Below, one piece after another: positions 7,309-13,405 of a stretch of DNA of 13,405 nt (positions within the stretch are counted from its first letter, which is position 1; every line of letters begins with the position of its first letter). Source of the stretch: Helicobacteraceae bacterium UBA6016 (GTDB lineage: Bacteria > Campylobacterota > Campylobacteria > Campylobacterales > UBA6016); the NCBI GenBank assembly GCA_002428055.1, contig DIZY01000125.1:1-13405 (forward strand). Direction: 5' to 3'. The translations under genes and the position numbers were made by a program. The notes beneath the pieces are model-generated. The model saw only the letters and a program-made list of their open reading frames with translations. It had not been told where the DNA came from and ran no database searches.

Positions 7309-8910
7309 TTATGCGGTTTTGTATACCGATAGATTTATGTTTAATTCTTCGGCTAGTTTTGCGAGGTGTTCTGCCGCAGAGGCTATCTCTTCTACGCTTC
7401 TGGCGTTTGCCAATGAGAGCTCGTTGATTGTGTTTATTTTGGAGAGCATCTCTTTTGTTTTTGCTGTTCCTTCGGCTGTCTCTTTGGCGCTTTGACTCGC
7501 TGCTTTGGCGGTATTTGATATGGAGAGACTGGTGTGATTCATTGTTCCCTCGACTGTTTTGGCTCTATCTCCAAGCCGTCTGATGCTCTCGGCACTTTGA
7601 GACATACTGTCTGTAGCATCGCTTACTGATTGGACTATCACCGATACGGTGGCGTTTGATTCGGATAGGCTTTTTTGGGTTCTCTCGGCTAGTTTTCGCA
7701 CCTCATCGGCAACAACCGCAAATCCTCTGCCATGCTCTCCGGCTCTTGCCGCTTCGATGGCTGCATTGAGGGCTAGAAGGTTGGTCTGTTCGGCAATATC
7801 GGCGATTACTGTAAGCACTGATTTTACCTGTTCCGCTTCAGTGGAGAGTCTGTTTAGTTTCTCGGATAGCTCCATCTGCTCTGAAACTATCCTTTGAAGC
7901 TCATCCGATACTGCAAGCACCTCTTTGGACGCCCTATTTACCTCTATTGAAGCTTCATCGATATCCTGCTGGCTTTTTATAAGTCCGCTCTCGCTTCTTG
8001 ATAGTATTTCTGAGACTTCAGATGAGGCTCTGCTTGTCTCTTGCACCGCCTTTGCGGTCTCTTCGGCTCGCTTACCTATATGTAGGCTCGTTGCGGATAG
8101 TTCTGAGGCTACGGATGCATTTTCGCTAGCTGCTCTTTTTGCATCTCCAAAAGCTTTTGAGATTCCAAACAAGAGATTGTTTACTTTTTTCATAGCTTCG
8201 TTTACTTCATCTTTGAAGCCCGTATCTATTTGTTTGGTGAGATCTTTTGTGTTCAGTATTTCGTTGCATATATTTTCAGTTTTTATAACAGATGAAGAGA
8301 TTGATTTCATGATAACTGCAAAGGCAATCAATGATGCGATTGCCACAAGTGTTATAGAAGCAAATGAAATCTTTTGATCCATATCTAGGGTTGCAAGATT
8401 TGATTTTTTGACTCTGGCCGAGAGCTTATCTATGTTTGCCCCCATTTTTTCAGCAGTTGCAGCAGTTTTTTTGCTAAGAGCCGCAAATTTTTGACCCTCT
8501 TCGGAAGCTTTAAACTCCGCCGTATGTATCGCCTCTCTATTTTTTTCCATTATCTCAAAACGGATTTGATTGTCCGCATACCACTCTTTTGTTTGAGACT
8601 CTACCTCTTTTATCATAGCTTTTGTCTCATCGGTTCTAGTTATTGAGTGTAGAACTTCAAACTCTTTCGTAACGCTTTCAAATGTTTTGCTTAGGCTTTT
8701 TTTATGCTCCTCTTTAAAATCCAGCTGGAACCCTCTGGTATGCATTCTTAGAGCGTTAAAATAACCGCCCAGCTCCTCTATCTTTATTAGCCGTTCTATC
8801 GCTTTGGACGAGTCTTGATTTGTCTTAATTTGCATATATACGAGCAATAAAAAACCGGCGATTAACACGCCAAGAAGTAAAAAAAGCTTTGATTTGATGG
8901 TGGTAAACAT
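7309..8910 (-). CDS. Methyl-accepting chemotaxis protein (transmembrane chemoreceptor)
   Basis: A 533-residue chemoreceptor that should signal through CheW and CheA to the flagellar motor. It has the classic layout: membrane helix at about 8-27; an almost wholly helical periplasmic region at about 28-182, resembling a four-helix-bundle sensor; a second membrane helix at about 183-203; a weak HAMP-like linker at about 204-250; then a long coiled-coil signalling domain. The hairpin tip that contacts CheA and CheW is well conserved around residues 370-412 (IAEQTNLLALNAAIEAARAG, then GRGFAVVADEVRKLAERT). There is no CheR/CheB-tethering pentapeptide at the C-terminus. The ATG at 8910 has AAAGGGG 8 bases upstream. 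It is probably monocistronic, although amt lies downstream on the same strand after a 155-base gap. The ligand cannot be predicted; placement upstream of amt does not prove nitrogen sensing. Confidence 0.95.
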   Translation of the reverse strand: MFTTIKSKLFLLLGVLIAGFLLLVYMQIKTNQDSSKAIERLIKIEELGGYFNALRMHTRGFQLDFKEEHKKSLSKTFESVTKEFEVLHSITRTDETKAMIKEVESQTKEWYADNQIRFEIMEKNREAIHTAEFKASEEGQKFAALSKKTAATAEKMGANIDKLSARVKKSNLATLDMDQKISFASITLVAIASLIAFAVIMKSISSSVIKTENICNEILNTKDLTKQIDTGFKDEVNEAMKKVNNLLFGISKAFGDAKRAASENASVASELSATSLHIGKRAEETAKAVQETSRASSEVSEILSRSESGLIKSQQDIDEASIEVNRASKEVLAVSDELQRIVSEQMELSEKLNRLSTEAEQVKSVLTVIADIAEQTNLLALNAAIEAARAGEHGRGFAVVADEVRKLAERTQKSLSESNATVSVIVQSVSDATDSMSQSAESIRRLGDRAKTVEGTMNHTSLSISNTAKAASQSAKETAEGTAKTKEMLSKINTINELSLANARSVEEIASAAEHLAKLAEELNINLSVYKTA

Positions 8911-9059
8911 CCCATGTACCCCTTTGGTTGATATAAATATGTTGCAAAGATTACATAATGCAAACTTAACTATTAATAAAAAAAATTAATTTTTAGTATA
9001 GAATTCTATGATTAATCAGGGGTCTTAATAAGTTAGGTAATATTTTTGGTTTTGGCGGG
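8911..9059 (-). promoter_or_regulatory. Chemoreceptor upstream region
   Basis: An AT-rich 149-base gap between the chemoreceptor start and the valS relic. It holds the chemoreceptor ribosome site (plus 8919-8925) and presumably its promoter. A 12-base palindrome (8998-9009, centred on GAATTC) and an A-run at about 8978-8986 are visible, but I cannot assign a role to either. Sequence similarity to valS stops at the relic's stop codon, so this gap is not part of the duplicated segment. Confidence 0.3.
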
Positions 9060-9474
9060 TTAAGCTAGTGATGCTATTTCCGCTTCTATTTTTGCCAGCT
9101 TCTCTCTTATCGAGTTTGCATTTTTCGTATTCTTTTCAATCAGCTCTTTTGTGGCATTGGCTACGAACTTCTCATTTTTTAGCATACCGTCTAGCCTCGC
9201 AAGCTCTTTTTCGCTTTTTTCTTTTTGTTTTGCTAGTCTTGAGAGTAGCGCCTCTTTTGCCTCCGCCGTTATCTCTATGAAACACTCAAGGTTTTCAGAT
9301 ACATCTGCAGCGCATCCGTTTGGTTTTTCGCTTACAAACTCTATCGTCTCGCATTTGGCGAGGTTTGCAATAAACCTCTTGGCGGCTTCGTCCATTGGCT
9401 AGGTCGATAGTCGCTTTTGCTCTTTTGATGCCTACTATCGCCTCTTTGATAAGCTCAAATTTTTCTATCATAGC
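9060..9474 (-). pseudogene. Broken second copy of the valS 3' end
   Basis: On the minus strand this matches the C-terminus of the intact valS at 11513 onward, from the IEKFELIKEAIVG stretch to the natural TAA stop at 9062-9060. The final 111 codons (9395-9060) differ from intact ValS at 11 residues, about 90 percent identity; nucleotide identity is lower, about 85-87 percent by eye. A deletion of about 41 bases near 9396-9404 removes the residues between IDLAN and MDEAAK and shifts the frame. The first about 700 codons, including the catalytic domain, are absent. The ATG at 9395 is just an internal ValS methionine and has no ribosome site. What remains is the tRNA-contacting coiled-coil arm, so activity is impossible. 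Most differences from valS are silent, meaning this copy diverged while still functional. Confidence 0.9.
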
Positions 9475-9484
9475 GCCGCCAGCC

Positions 9485-9535
9485 GCCGCCCCATGTCTAT
9501 GAGCCGACAACCGGATATGCGACTTCAGCAGACAA
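9485..9535 (-). pseudogene. Broken amt remnant fused to the valS fragment
   Basis: Read on minus from the TTG at 9535, the codons spell MSAEVAY, then PVVGS, a stop, then TWGGG. Intact Amt has MSAEVAY at 1-7 and YPVVGSWTWGGG at 128-139. The remnant has therefore lost codons 8 to 128 in frame (about 363 bases), joining at a shared TAT, and the Trp codon at position 134 has become TAG. It then runs into valS sequence through a GGCGG-rich junction around 9475-9486, where both genes look alike. It cannot encode a transporter. Its leader is conserved (9536-9610). Confidence 0.85.
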
Positions 9536-9610
9536 TTATGTATCCTTTATTATAAAAATGGAACATTATGGTACTGCATGAGCGTTCCGTTTGGTGATTA
9601 AAAATAGGTA
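9519..9610 (-). repeat. Second copy of the amt leader and first codons
   Basis: About 92 bases match 7139-7230 at about 90 percent identity by eye, with a few small indels. The match covers the first amt codons, the TTG start, the ribosome site (9543-9548), the CATAAT box and the AATCACYAAACGGA stretch. Similarity fades after the ATAGG near 9606. This is the upstream end of the relic; the amt promoter, if functional, would transcribe the valS fragment. Confidence 0.85.
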
Positions 9611-9665
9611 GGTTACATTTTTGAAGTGTGTTTTTTGGTGGGTTGTGAAAAACGGAAAGTTTGTC

Positions 9666-9841
9666 ATAAAATCAAAATAAAACGACTTTTATATATACTC
9701 TAGGGAGATTGGCGGCATGAAAACAAACAAAGAAAAAATCAGCTTGGTGCTACCAAATAGTTTTTGTAGTTGGTTTGAGCTTTCTTTTGTCACTTCTTTA
9801 GTCCTCGACTCTAATGCCTGATTTTACCATTTTCATTTTAT
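9666..9841. repeat. Imperfect 13-base inverted repeats flanking a short ORF
   Basis: ATAAAATCAAAAT at 9666-9678 is matched by the complement of 9829-9841 with one mismatch, and the pair brackets the 34-codon ORF at 9717-9821. The repeats are so AT-rich that chance is a real explanation, and I see no target-site duplication. Apart from these arms and the small ORF, the 9611-9886 stretch shows only a weak AT hairpin (9862-9868 with 9876-9882) near the 3' end of the next minus-strand gene. Confidence 0.2.
9717..9821 (+). CDS. Possible 34-residue protein or truncated transposase start
   Basis: An ATG at 9717 with AGGGAG about 9 bases upstream and a TATATA box about 21-27 bases upstream opens 34 codons ending in TGA at 9819-9821. 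The start signals look better than random. The peptide begins with a basic stretch (MKTNKEK), then LVLPNSFCSWFEL and a hydrophobic tail. The pattern 'LP, aromatic, FEL' faintly recalls the N-termini of some transposases, which would make this a truncated insertion-sequence end, but I do not recognise it securely. It may also be noise in decaying DNA. Confidence 0.25.
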   Translation: MKTNKEKISLVLPNSFCSWFELSFVTSLVLDSNA

Positions 9842-9886
9842 AAAATCCAATGCGGAGCAATTTTTTCAGCAACTTTGAAAAACCTA

Positions 9887-10240
9887 TCACTGCTTCCTCG
9901 GCACATAATAATCAACCGCAATACTCTTACATATCGTATGAAACTTGCAGTTGCCGTTCGCTAGGTGTTCGCATTTTTGGCATATAGCGTTGGCGTCTAG
10001 CACCCGTTTTTCTTCTTGATAGAACTTTACTTCTTCGGTTTTTGCCGTTTGTAGCGCATTTTTCAAATCAGTTATTTGCGCATCTTTTGTTTTTATTTTT
10101 GCGTTTAGCTCATCCGTTTTTGCCGCAAGCACCCTTAGCATCTCCTCTGCTATTGCGGTATTTACGACCCTCTCGTCATTATCTGCGACGCTAAAGCTAA
10201 ATGCTTTTAGCTTTTGTAAAAAAGAAGTTTCTATTTTCAT
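9887..10240 (-). CDS. Unrecognised 117-residue coiled-coil protein with a four-cysteine C-terminus
   Basis: I do not recognise a family. Residues about 25-85 are charged and helical, with a likely coiled coil at about 38-80. The C-terminal part has four cysteines at 87, 90, 98 and 104 (CQKC, then C and C, spacing 2-7-5), with histidines at 92 and 101. This arrangement could bind zinc or an iron-sulfur cluster or act as a redox switch. The 7-5 part resembles the spacing of CCCH zinc fingers, but the final His is not in place. There is no signal peptide or membrane segment, so it should be cytosolic. The ATG at 10240 has AGAGAG 5 bases upstream, and a TACAAT box (plus 10265-10270) is a reasonable -10, so the gene looks real. 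It is divergent from a membrane diguanylate cyclase, 84 bases away. Confidence 0.75.
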   Translation of the reverse strand: MKIETSFLQKLKAFSFSVADNDERVVNTAIAEEMLRVLAAKTDELNAKIKTKDAQITDLKNALQTAKTEEVKFYQEEKRVLDANAICQKCEHLANGNCKFHTICKSIAVDYYVPRKQ

Positions 10241-10324
10241 AGCATCTCTCTTTATTTTTTTTGGATTGTATCACTTTTTTAAGATGGCGGATGTAAAATC
10301 AAGAAAAAGAGCGGAGACGAAGCA
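10241..10324. promoter_or_regulatory. Divergent promoter region between the four-Cys protein and the GGEEF cyclase
   Basis: The 84-base gap carries a TACAAT box for the minus-strand gene (plus 10265-10270) and a TAAAAT box for the plus-strand gene (10294-10299), 24 bases apart and facing away from each other. T-rich runs lie between and beside them. A regulator bound here could affect both genes, but I see no clear operator. Confidence 0.4.
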
Positions 10325-11473
10325 ATGCCAAACGCCCTTCAAAAATTTAGGCTCAAAAATCTGTTTTCACTCAAGCGCAACGATGCGATTGTCGTGCCGC
10401 AAAACAGGCTTGCAAAATTCAAAACATATGATGAATATCACGAAGAGAGGATATTTTTTGCGTATAGACCTCTGATGTATCTCGGGATGGTCTACGATAT
10501 AGTCTTTATCTACGGCGATTATTTCAAGCACGGCTTTACGACCCCTTTTTATATTTTGGCTTTTGCACGGGTCATGGCGGCGTTTTTTACGGGGATGATA
10601 GTCGTCGTGACATATAGCTACCTGTTCAAGAAGCATCGAGGGCTATGGATAATCTTGTTTGGCAATACCAGTCTGCTCTCGCTGCTCACGGCATACACGC
10701 TTGTTGACCCACGCATATACTTTGTGCCCTATACTTGGGTGTACTATATGCTCTCGACCATCGTAGTGTCTGCGCTACTTAGCAATAAGGCGTTTTTGAT
10801 AGTCCATTACAGCGTTGCGGCGATAGTGGTCTGCTTGATGGCGTCGGTGCATATAAACGAGGAGGAGATAGGGATTTTCGTGCTTTTTATAGCGCCGGTA
10901 TTGCTATATCTATGGGCTATCGTGGCGGCGGTGAGGATGGAGGCAAAAAGGACATACGCCATGGCTTATCAAAACCACATCTACATGACCCTAGATACGC
11001 TCTCACAACTGCTAAATAGGCGTGAGTTTTATCTGCAATCGTTGGAAAAATGGAAAGAGGCACACAAAAGCGGCGGGGCAATATCGTTTATTATGCTTGA
11101 CATCGACCACTTCAAAAAAATCAACGACACATACGGGCACGACTGCGGCGACAAGGTCATCAAAAGCGTCTCCGATATACTCTTGGAACAAACGAGGAAC
11201 GGAGATATAGTCGGCAGACTCGGCGGCGAGGAGTTTGGCGTGGTGCTACCTTTGACGACGGCGGCTGATGCGGCGGTTGTCGGCGAGCAAATTAGAAAAA
11301 TGGTTGAATCGCATAGAATAGAGTTTGAAGGGCATATCATAAGTGTCACGATAAGCGTCGGCATATGTGAAAAAAATGAAGATACAAATGACCTTAGCGC
11401 ACTTGTATCGCTAGGTGACAAGAGATTGTATACGGCAAAAAATGGCGGTAGAAATAGGGTGGTTGCGGAGTAG
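10325..11473 (+). CDS. Multi-spanning membrane diguanylate cyclase (GGEEF)
   Basis: This 382-residue protein probably makes c-di-GMP. Residues 1-45 are polar and cytosolic. About five or six membrane helices follow, roughly at 47-64, 74-98, 106-125, 133-152, 156-175 and 183-204, forming an integral-membrane sensor I cannot assign to a known type. A short helical linker leads to the GGDEF domain at about 220-380. The active-site motif is the functional variant GGEEF at 300-304; LDIDHFKKIND at 258-268 carries the metal-binding Asp. An RxxD inhibitory site, RNGD, sits at 291-294, exactly five residues upstream. The ATG at 10325 has GGAG about 10 bases upstream. An in-frame alternative start at Met 51 would remove the first helix and is less likely. 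A hairpin terminator follows the stop. Confidence 0.92.
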   Translation: MPNALQKFRLKNLFSLKRNDAIVVPQNRLAKFKTYDEYHEERIFFAYRPLMYLGMVYDIVFIYGDYFKHGFTTPFYILAFARVMAAFFTGMIVVVTYSYLFKKHRGLWIILFGNTSLLSLLTAYTLVDPRIYFVPYTWVYYMLSTIVVSALLSNKAFLIVHYSVAAIVVCLMASVHINEEEIGIFVLFIAPVLLYLWAIVAAVRMEAKRTYAMAYQNHIYMTLDTLSQLLNRREFYLQSLEKWKEAHKSGGAISFIMLDIDHFKKINDTYGHDCGDKVIKSVSDILLEQTRNGDIVGRLGGEEFGVVLPLTTAADAAVVGEQIRKMVESHRIEFEGHIISVTISVGICEKNEDTNDLSALVSLGDKRLYTAKNGGRNRVVAE

Positions 11474-11476
11474 TTT

Positions 11477-11504
11477 GCTAGCGACCCAAAGCCGCTAGCC
11501 TTTT
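11477..11504 (+). terminator. Terminator hairpin after the GGEEF cyclase
   Basis: A perfect 7-base stem, GCTAGCG at 11477-11483 with CGCTAGC at 11493-11499, has a 9-base loop and is followed by CTTTT. It lies in the 39-base gap between two convergent stop codons. The short T-run favours plus-strand termination; on minus the hairpin is followed by AAAC, so valS would gain less from it. Confidence 0.6.
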
Positions 11505-11512
11505 AGTGTGCT

Positions 11513-13405
11513 TTAGACGAGCGAGGATATTTCCGCTTCTATTTTTGCCAGCTTCTCTCTTAGCTCGTTTGCATTTTTTGTATTTTCTTCAATCAGTTCT
11601 TTTGGCGCATTCGCAACGAACTTCTCATTTTTTAGCATTCCGTCTAGTTTTGCGAGCTCTTTTTCGGTTTTTTCTTTTTGTTTTTCCAGTCTTGAGAGTA
11701 GCGCTTCTTTTGCTTCTGCCGTTATCTCTATGAAACACTCAAGATTTTCCGATACATCTGCCGCACATCCGTTTGGTTTTTCGCTGACAAATTCGATAAC
11801 TTCACATTTTGCGAGGTTTGCTATGAATTTTTTGGCGGCTTCGTCCATCGGCTTATTTGGCTTCACGAAGGCTTTTTCTATTCGCTTGTTGGCAAGGTCT
11901 ATCGTGGCTTTTGCTCTTCTGATGCCTACTATCGCCTCTTTGATTAGCTCGAATTTTTCTATTATCGCAGCGTCAACCGCCGTGTTTGTCGGGAATGCGC
12001 TTATCATGATAGACTCATCCGCTCCGCCAAGCTCCTTATAAAGATGCTCGGTGATAAAAGGCATGAACGGATGCAGAAGTTTGAGAGACTCGACAAATAC
12101 GCCGCCTAGCTCGCCCACCGCCTCTTTTTCGGCTTTGCTTAGCTCGATACCGTAGTCGCAGAAGTCATCCCAGAAGTATTTGTATACGCTTACCGCCGCA
12201 TCGCTAAATCTATAAGAGTCTAGTTGCTCCCTTATCTCTGCCGTCGCCTCCGCCAGTTTTGCCGCCATATATCTGCCAAGCTCTGTTACGGGAGCGTTTT
12301 TGGTGATGTCTGTTGGTGTTGCGCCGTTCATTGTCAGGTATTTTGCAGCGTTAAATAGCTTGTTTGTAAAATTCCTTGACTGCAAGAACTTCTCTTCGGA
12401 GAGCCGTATGTCTCGCCCTGCAACGGCTAGCATCGCAAGCGCAAACCGTAAGCTGTCAGCGCTGTATCTCTCCACGATGTCTATCGGGTCGATGACATTG
12501 CCTTTGGATTTGCTCATTTTTTGACCGTGTTCGTCTCTGACTAGGGCGTGTAGATACACATCTTTGAAAGGCATTTTGCCGACAAGCTGTTCACCCATCA
12601 TCATCATTCTAGCGACCCAGAAAAATAATATGTCAAAGCCGGTGATAAGAAGCGAATTTGGGTAGAAGTCTGCCATGTCGGTAGGCGTTACCTTCTCGTT
12701 ATCTTCATTTCCCCAGCCAAGAGGGCTAAACGCCCAAAGAGCGGAGCTAAACCATGTATCTAGCACATCGGCGTCTTGCCTGATATGTGCGCTACCGCAT
12801 TTTGGACACTCTTTGTGTTCGCCCTCTTCACCGCCCCATTCAAAGTCGCAATCGTCGCAGTACATGACGGGAATACGGTGCCCCCACCATAGCTGTCTTG
12901 AGATACACCAGTCCCTAAGCTCTCTCATCCATGAGTCATAGTTGTTTTTCCACTGTTTCGGGACAAATTCGGTCTCACCTATATTTGCTTTTTCTATCGC
13001 TCTTGCTGCCGCTTCTTTTTTGACAAACCACTGCTTTGAGATGTACGGCTCTACGACATTGCCGCAGCGATAGCATCTGCCGACTTGATTTGTGTGTTTT
13101 TCTATTTTGTCGATAAAGCCCTCAGCTTCTAGTTTTGCGACTATTTTGGCTCTTGACTCAAGTCTCTCGTACCCCTCAAACTCGCCGCAATGGGAGTTTA
13201 GAATTCCTTTTTCGTCAAATATAGTTAGAAATTCAAGATTGTGTCGTTTGCCCACTTCGTAGTCGTTGGTATCGTGTGCGGGGGTTACCTTGACCACGCC
13301 CGTACCAAATTCCAAATCAACATGCTCATCGGCTATTATCTTGATGGATTTGCCGATAAGAGGAAGTACGAGACTCTTGCCGATATGCGCTTTGTATCTC
13401 TCGTC
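11513..13405 (-). CDS. valS: Valyl-tRNA synthetase, N-terminus cut off by the window edge
   Basis: This class I enzyme charges tRNA-Val with valine and hydrolyses mischarged threonine. The last 630 residues are visible; the family is usually about 870-950, so the start with the HIGH motif lies beyond 13405. The open frame continues through the apparent ATG/TTG near 13315 to the window edge. In order are: the end of the CP1 editing domain (GTGVVKVTPAHDTNDYEVGKRHN); two CxxC-type zinc-knuckle pairs (CYRCGN; CDDC and CPKC); the catalytic-loop KMSKS at bases 12506-12520; the helical anticodon-binding domain; and the C-terminal coiled-coil arm that contacts the tRNA elbow, ending at the TAA at 11515-11513. 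It converges on the GGEEF cyclase. A diverged, broken copy of its 3' end lies at 9060-9474. Confidence 0.97.
   Translation of the reverse strand, partial: DERYKAHIGKSLVLPLIGKSIKIIADEHVDLEFGTGVVKVTPAHDTNDYEVGKRHNLEFLTIFDEKGILNSHCGEFEGYERLESRAKIVAKLEAEGFIDKIEKHTNQVGRCYRCGNVVEPYISKQWFVKKEAAARAIEKANIGETEFVPKQWKNNYDSWMRELRDWCISRQLWWGHRIPVMYCDDCDFEWGGEEGEHKECPKCGSAHIRQDADVLDTWFSSALWAFSPLGWGNEDNEKVTPTDMADFYPNSLLITGFDILFFWVARMMMMGEQLVGKMPFKDVYLHALVRDEHGQKMSKSKGNVIDPIDIVERYSADSLRFALAMLAVAGRDIRLSEEKFLQSRNFTNKLFNAAKYLTMNGATPTDITKNAPVTELGRYMAAKLAEATAEIREQLDSYRFSDAAVSVYKYFWDDFCDYGIELSKAEKEAVGELGGVFVESLKLLHPFMPFITEHLYKELGGADESIMISAFPTNTAVDAAIIEKFELIKEAIVGIRRAKATIDLANKRIEKAFVKPNKPMDEAAKKFIANLAKCEVIEFVSEKPNGCAADVSENLECFIEITAEAKEALLSRLEKQKEKTEKELAKLDGMLKNEKFVANAPKELIEENTKNANELREKLAKIEAEISSLV

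Noticed and set aside
8998..9009. 12-base palindrome centred on GAATTC as an operator
   Set aside because: It is AT-rich, occurs once, and lies about 90 bases from the chemoreceptor start with no supporting second site.
9060..9395. Free-standing 111-residue coiled-coil protein
   Set aside because: It is the C-terminal arm of ValS out of context: the start is an internal ValS Met without a ribosome site, and the upstream valS frame is shifted by a deletion.
9295..9510. 71-residue minus-strand ORF
   Set aside because: It runs across the amt-valS junction and the frameshift, reading amt in the wrong frame, then true ValS residues, then the wrong frame again. It is a by-product of the relic.
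1..13405. CRISPR array, tRNA, rRNA, toxin-antitoxin or defence system
   Set aside because: I scanned for regularly spaced repeats, tRNA-like cloverleaf arms and paired small genes, and found none that I can support.

Overview
The window most likely comes from the chromosome of a free-living Campylobacterota species, perhaps near Sulfurimonas or Sulfuricurvum. I base this on gene content, moderate G+C with AT-rich gaps, and the many c-di-GMP and chemotaxis signalling genes. No 16S rRNA or other taxonomic marker is present, so this is an inference.

Left part (1-4494): a truncated argG (argininosuccinate synthase) on the minus strand is divergent from a plus-strand NAD(P)-dependent aldehyde dehydrogenase. 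The latter converges on a minus-strand, membrane-bound Cache-PAS-GGDEF diguanylate cyclase. Middle (4495-8910): glgA (glycogen synthase) on plus converges on amt (ammonium transporter, TTG start) on minus. They are only 7 bases apart, and a perfect hairpin in that gap contains both stop codons. Upstream of amt lies a minus-strand methyl-accepting chemotaxis protein.

Right-middle (9060-9886): this is the odd part. It holds no intact known gene but a chimeric relic. Read on minus, it contains a copy of the amt leader and first codons, an in-frame internal deletion, about 12 more amt codons with a nonsense mutation, then a second copy of the valS 3' end with a frameshifting deletion. The relic differs from the intact genes mainly at silent sites, so it evolved as a working gene elsewhere or as a paralogue before it broke. 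A doubtful 34-codon ORF flanked by weak AT-rich inverted repeats follows.

Right part (9887-13405): a small unrecognised coiled-coil protein with four C-terminal cysteines is divergent from a multi-spanning membrane GGEEF diguanylate cyclase. The cyclase converges on the intact but window-truncated valS.

The functional theme is ordinary housekeeping metabolism (arginine, glycogen, ammonium, valyl-tRNA) interspersed with environmental signalling (two diguanylate cyclases, one chemoreceptor). I see no tRNA, rRNA, CRISPR array, intact insertion sequence or defence system. The strongest unusual signals are the amt-valS relic, the interlocked glgA/amt terminator and the unrecognised Cys-rich small protein paired with a cyclase.
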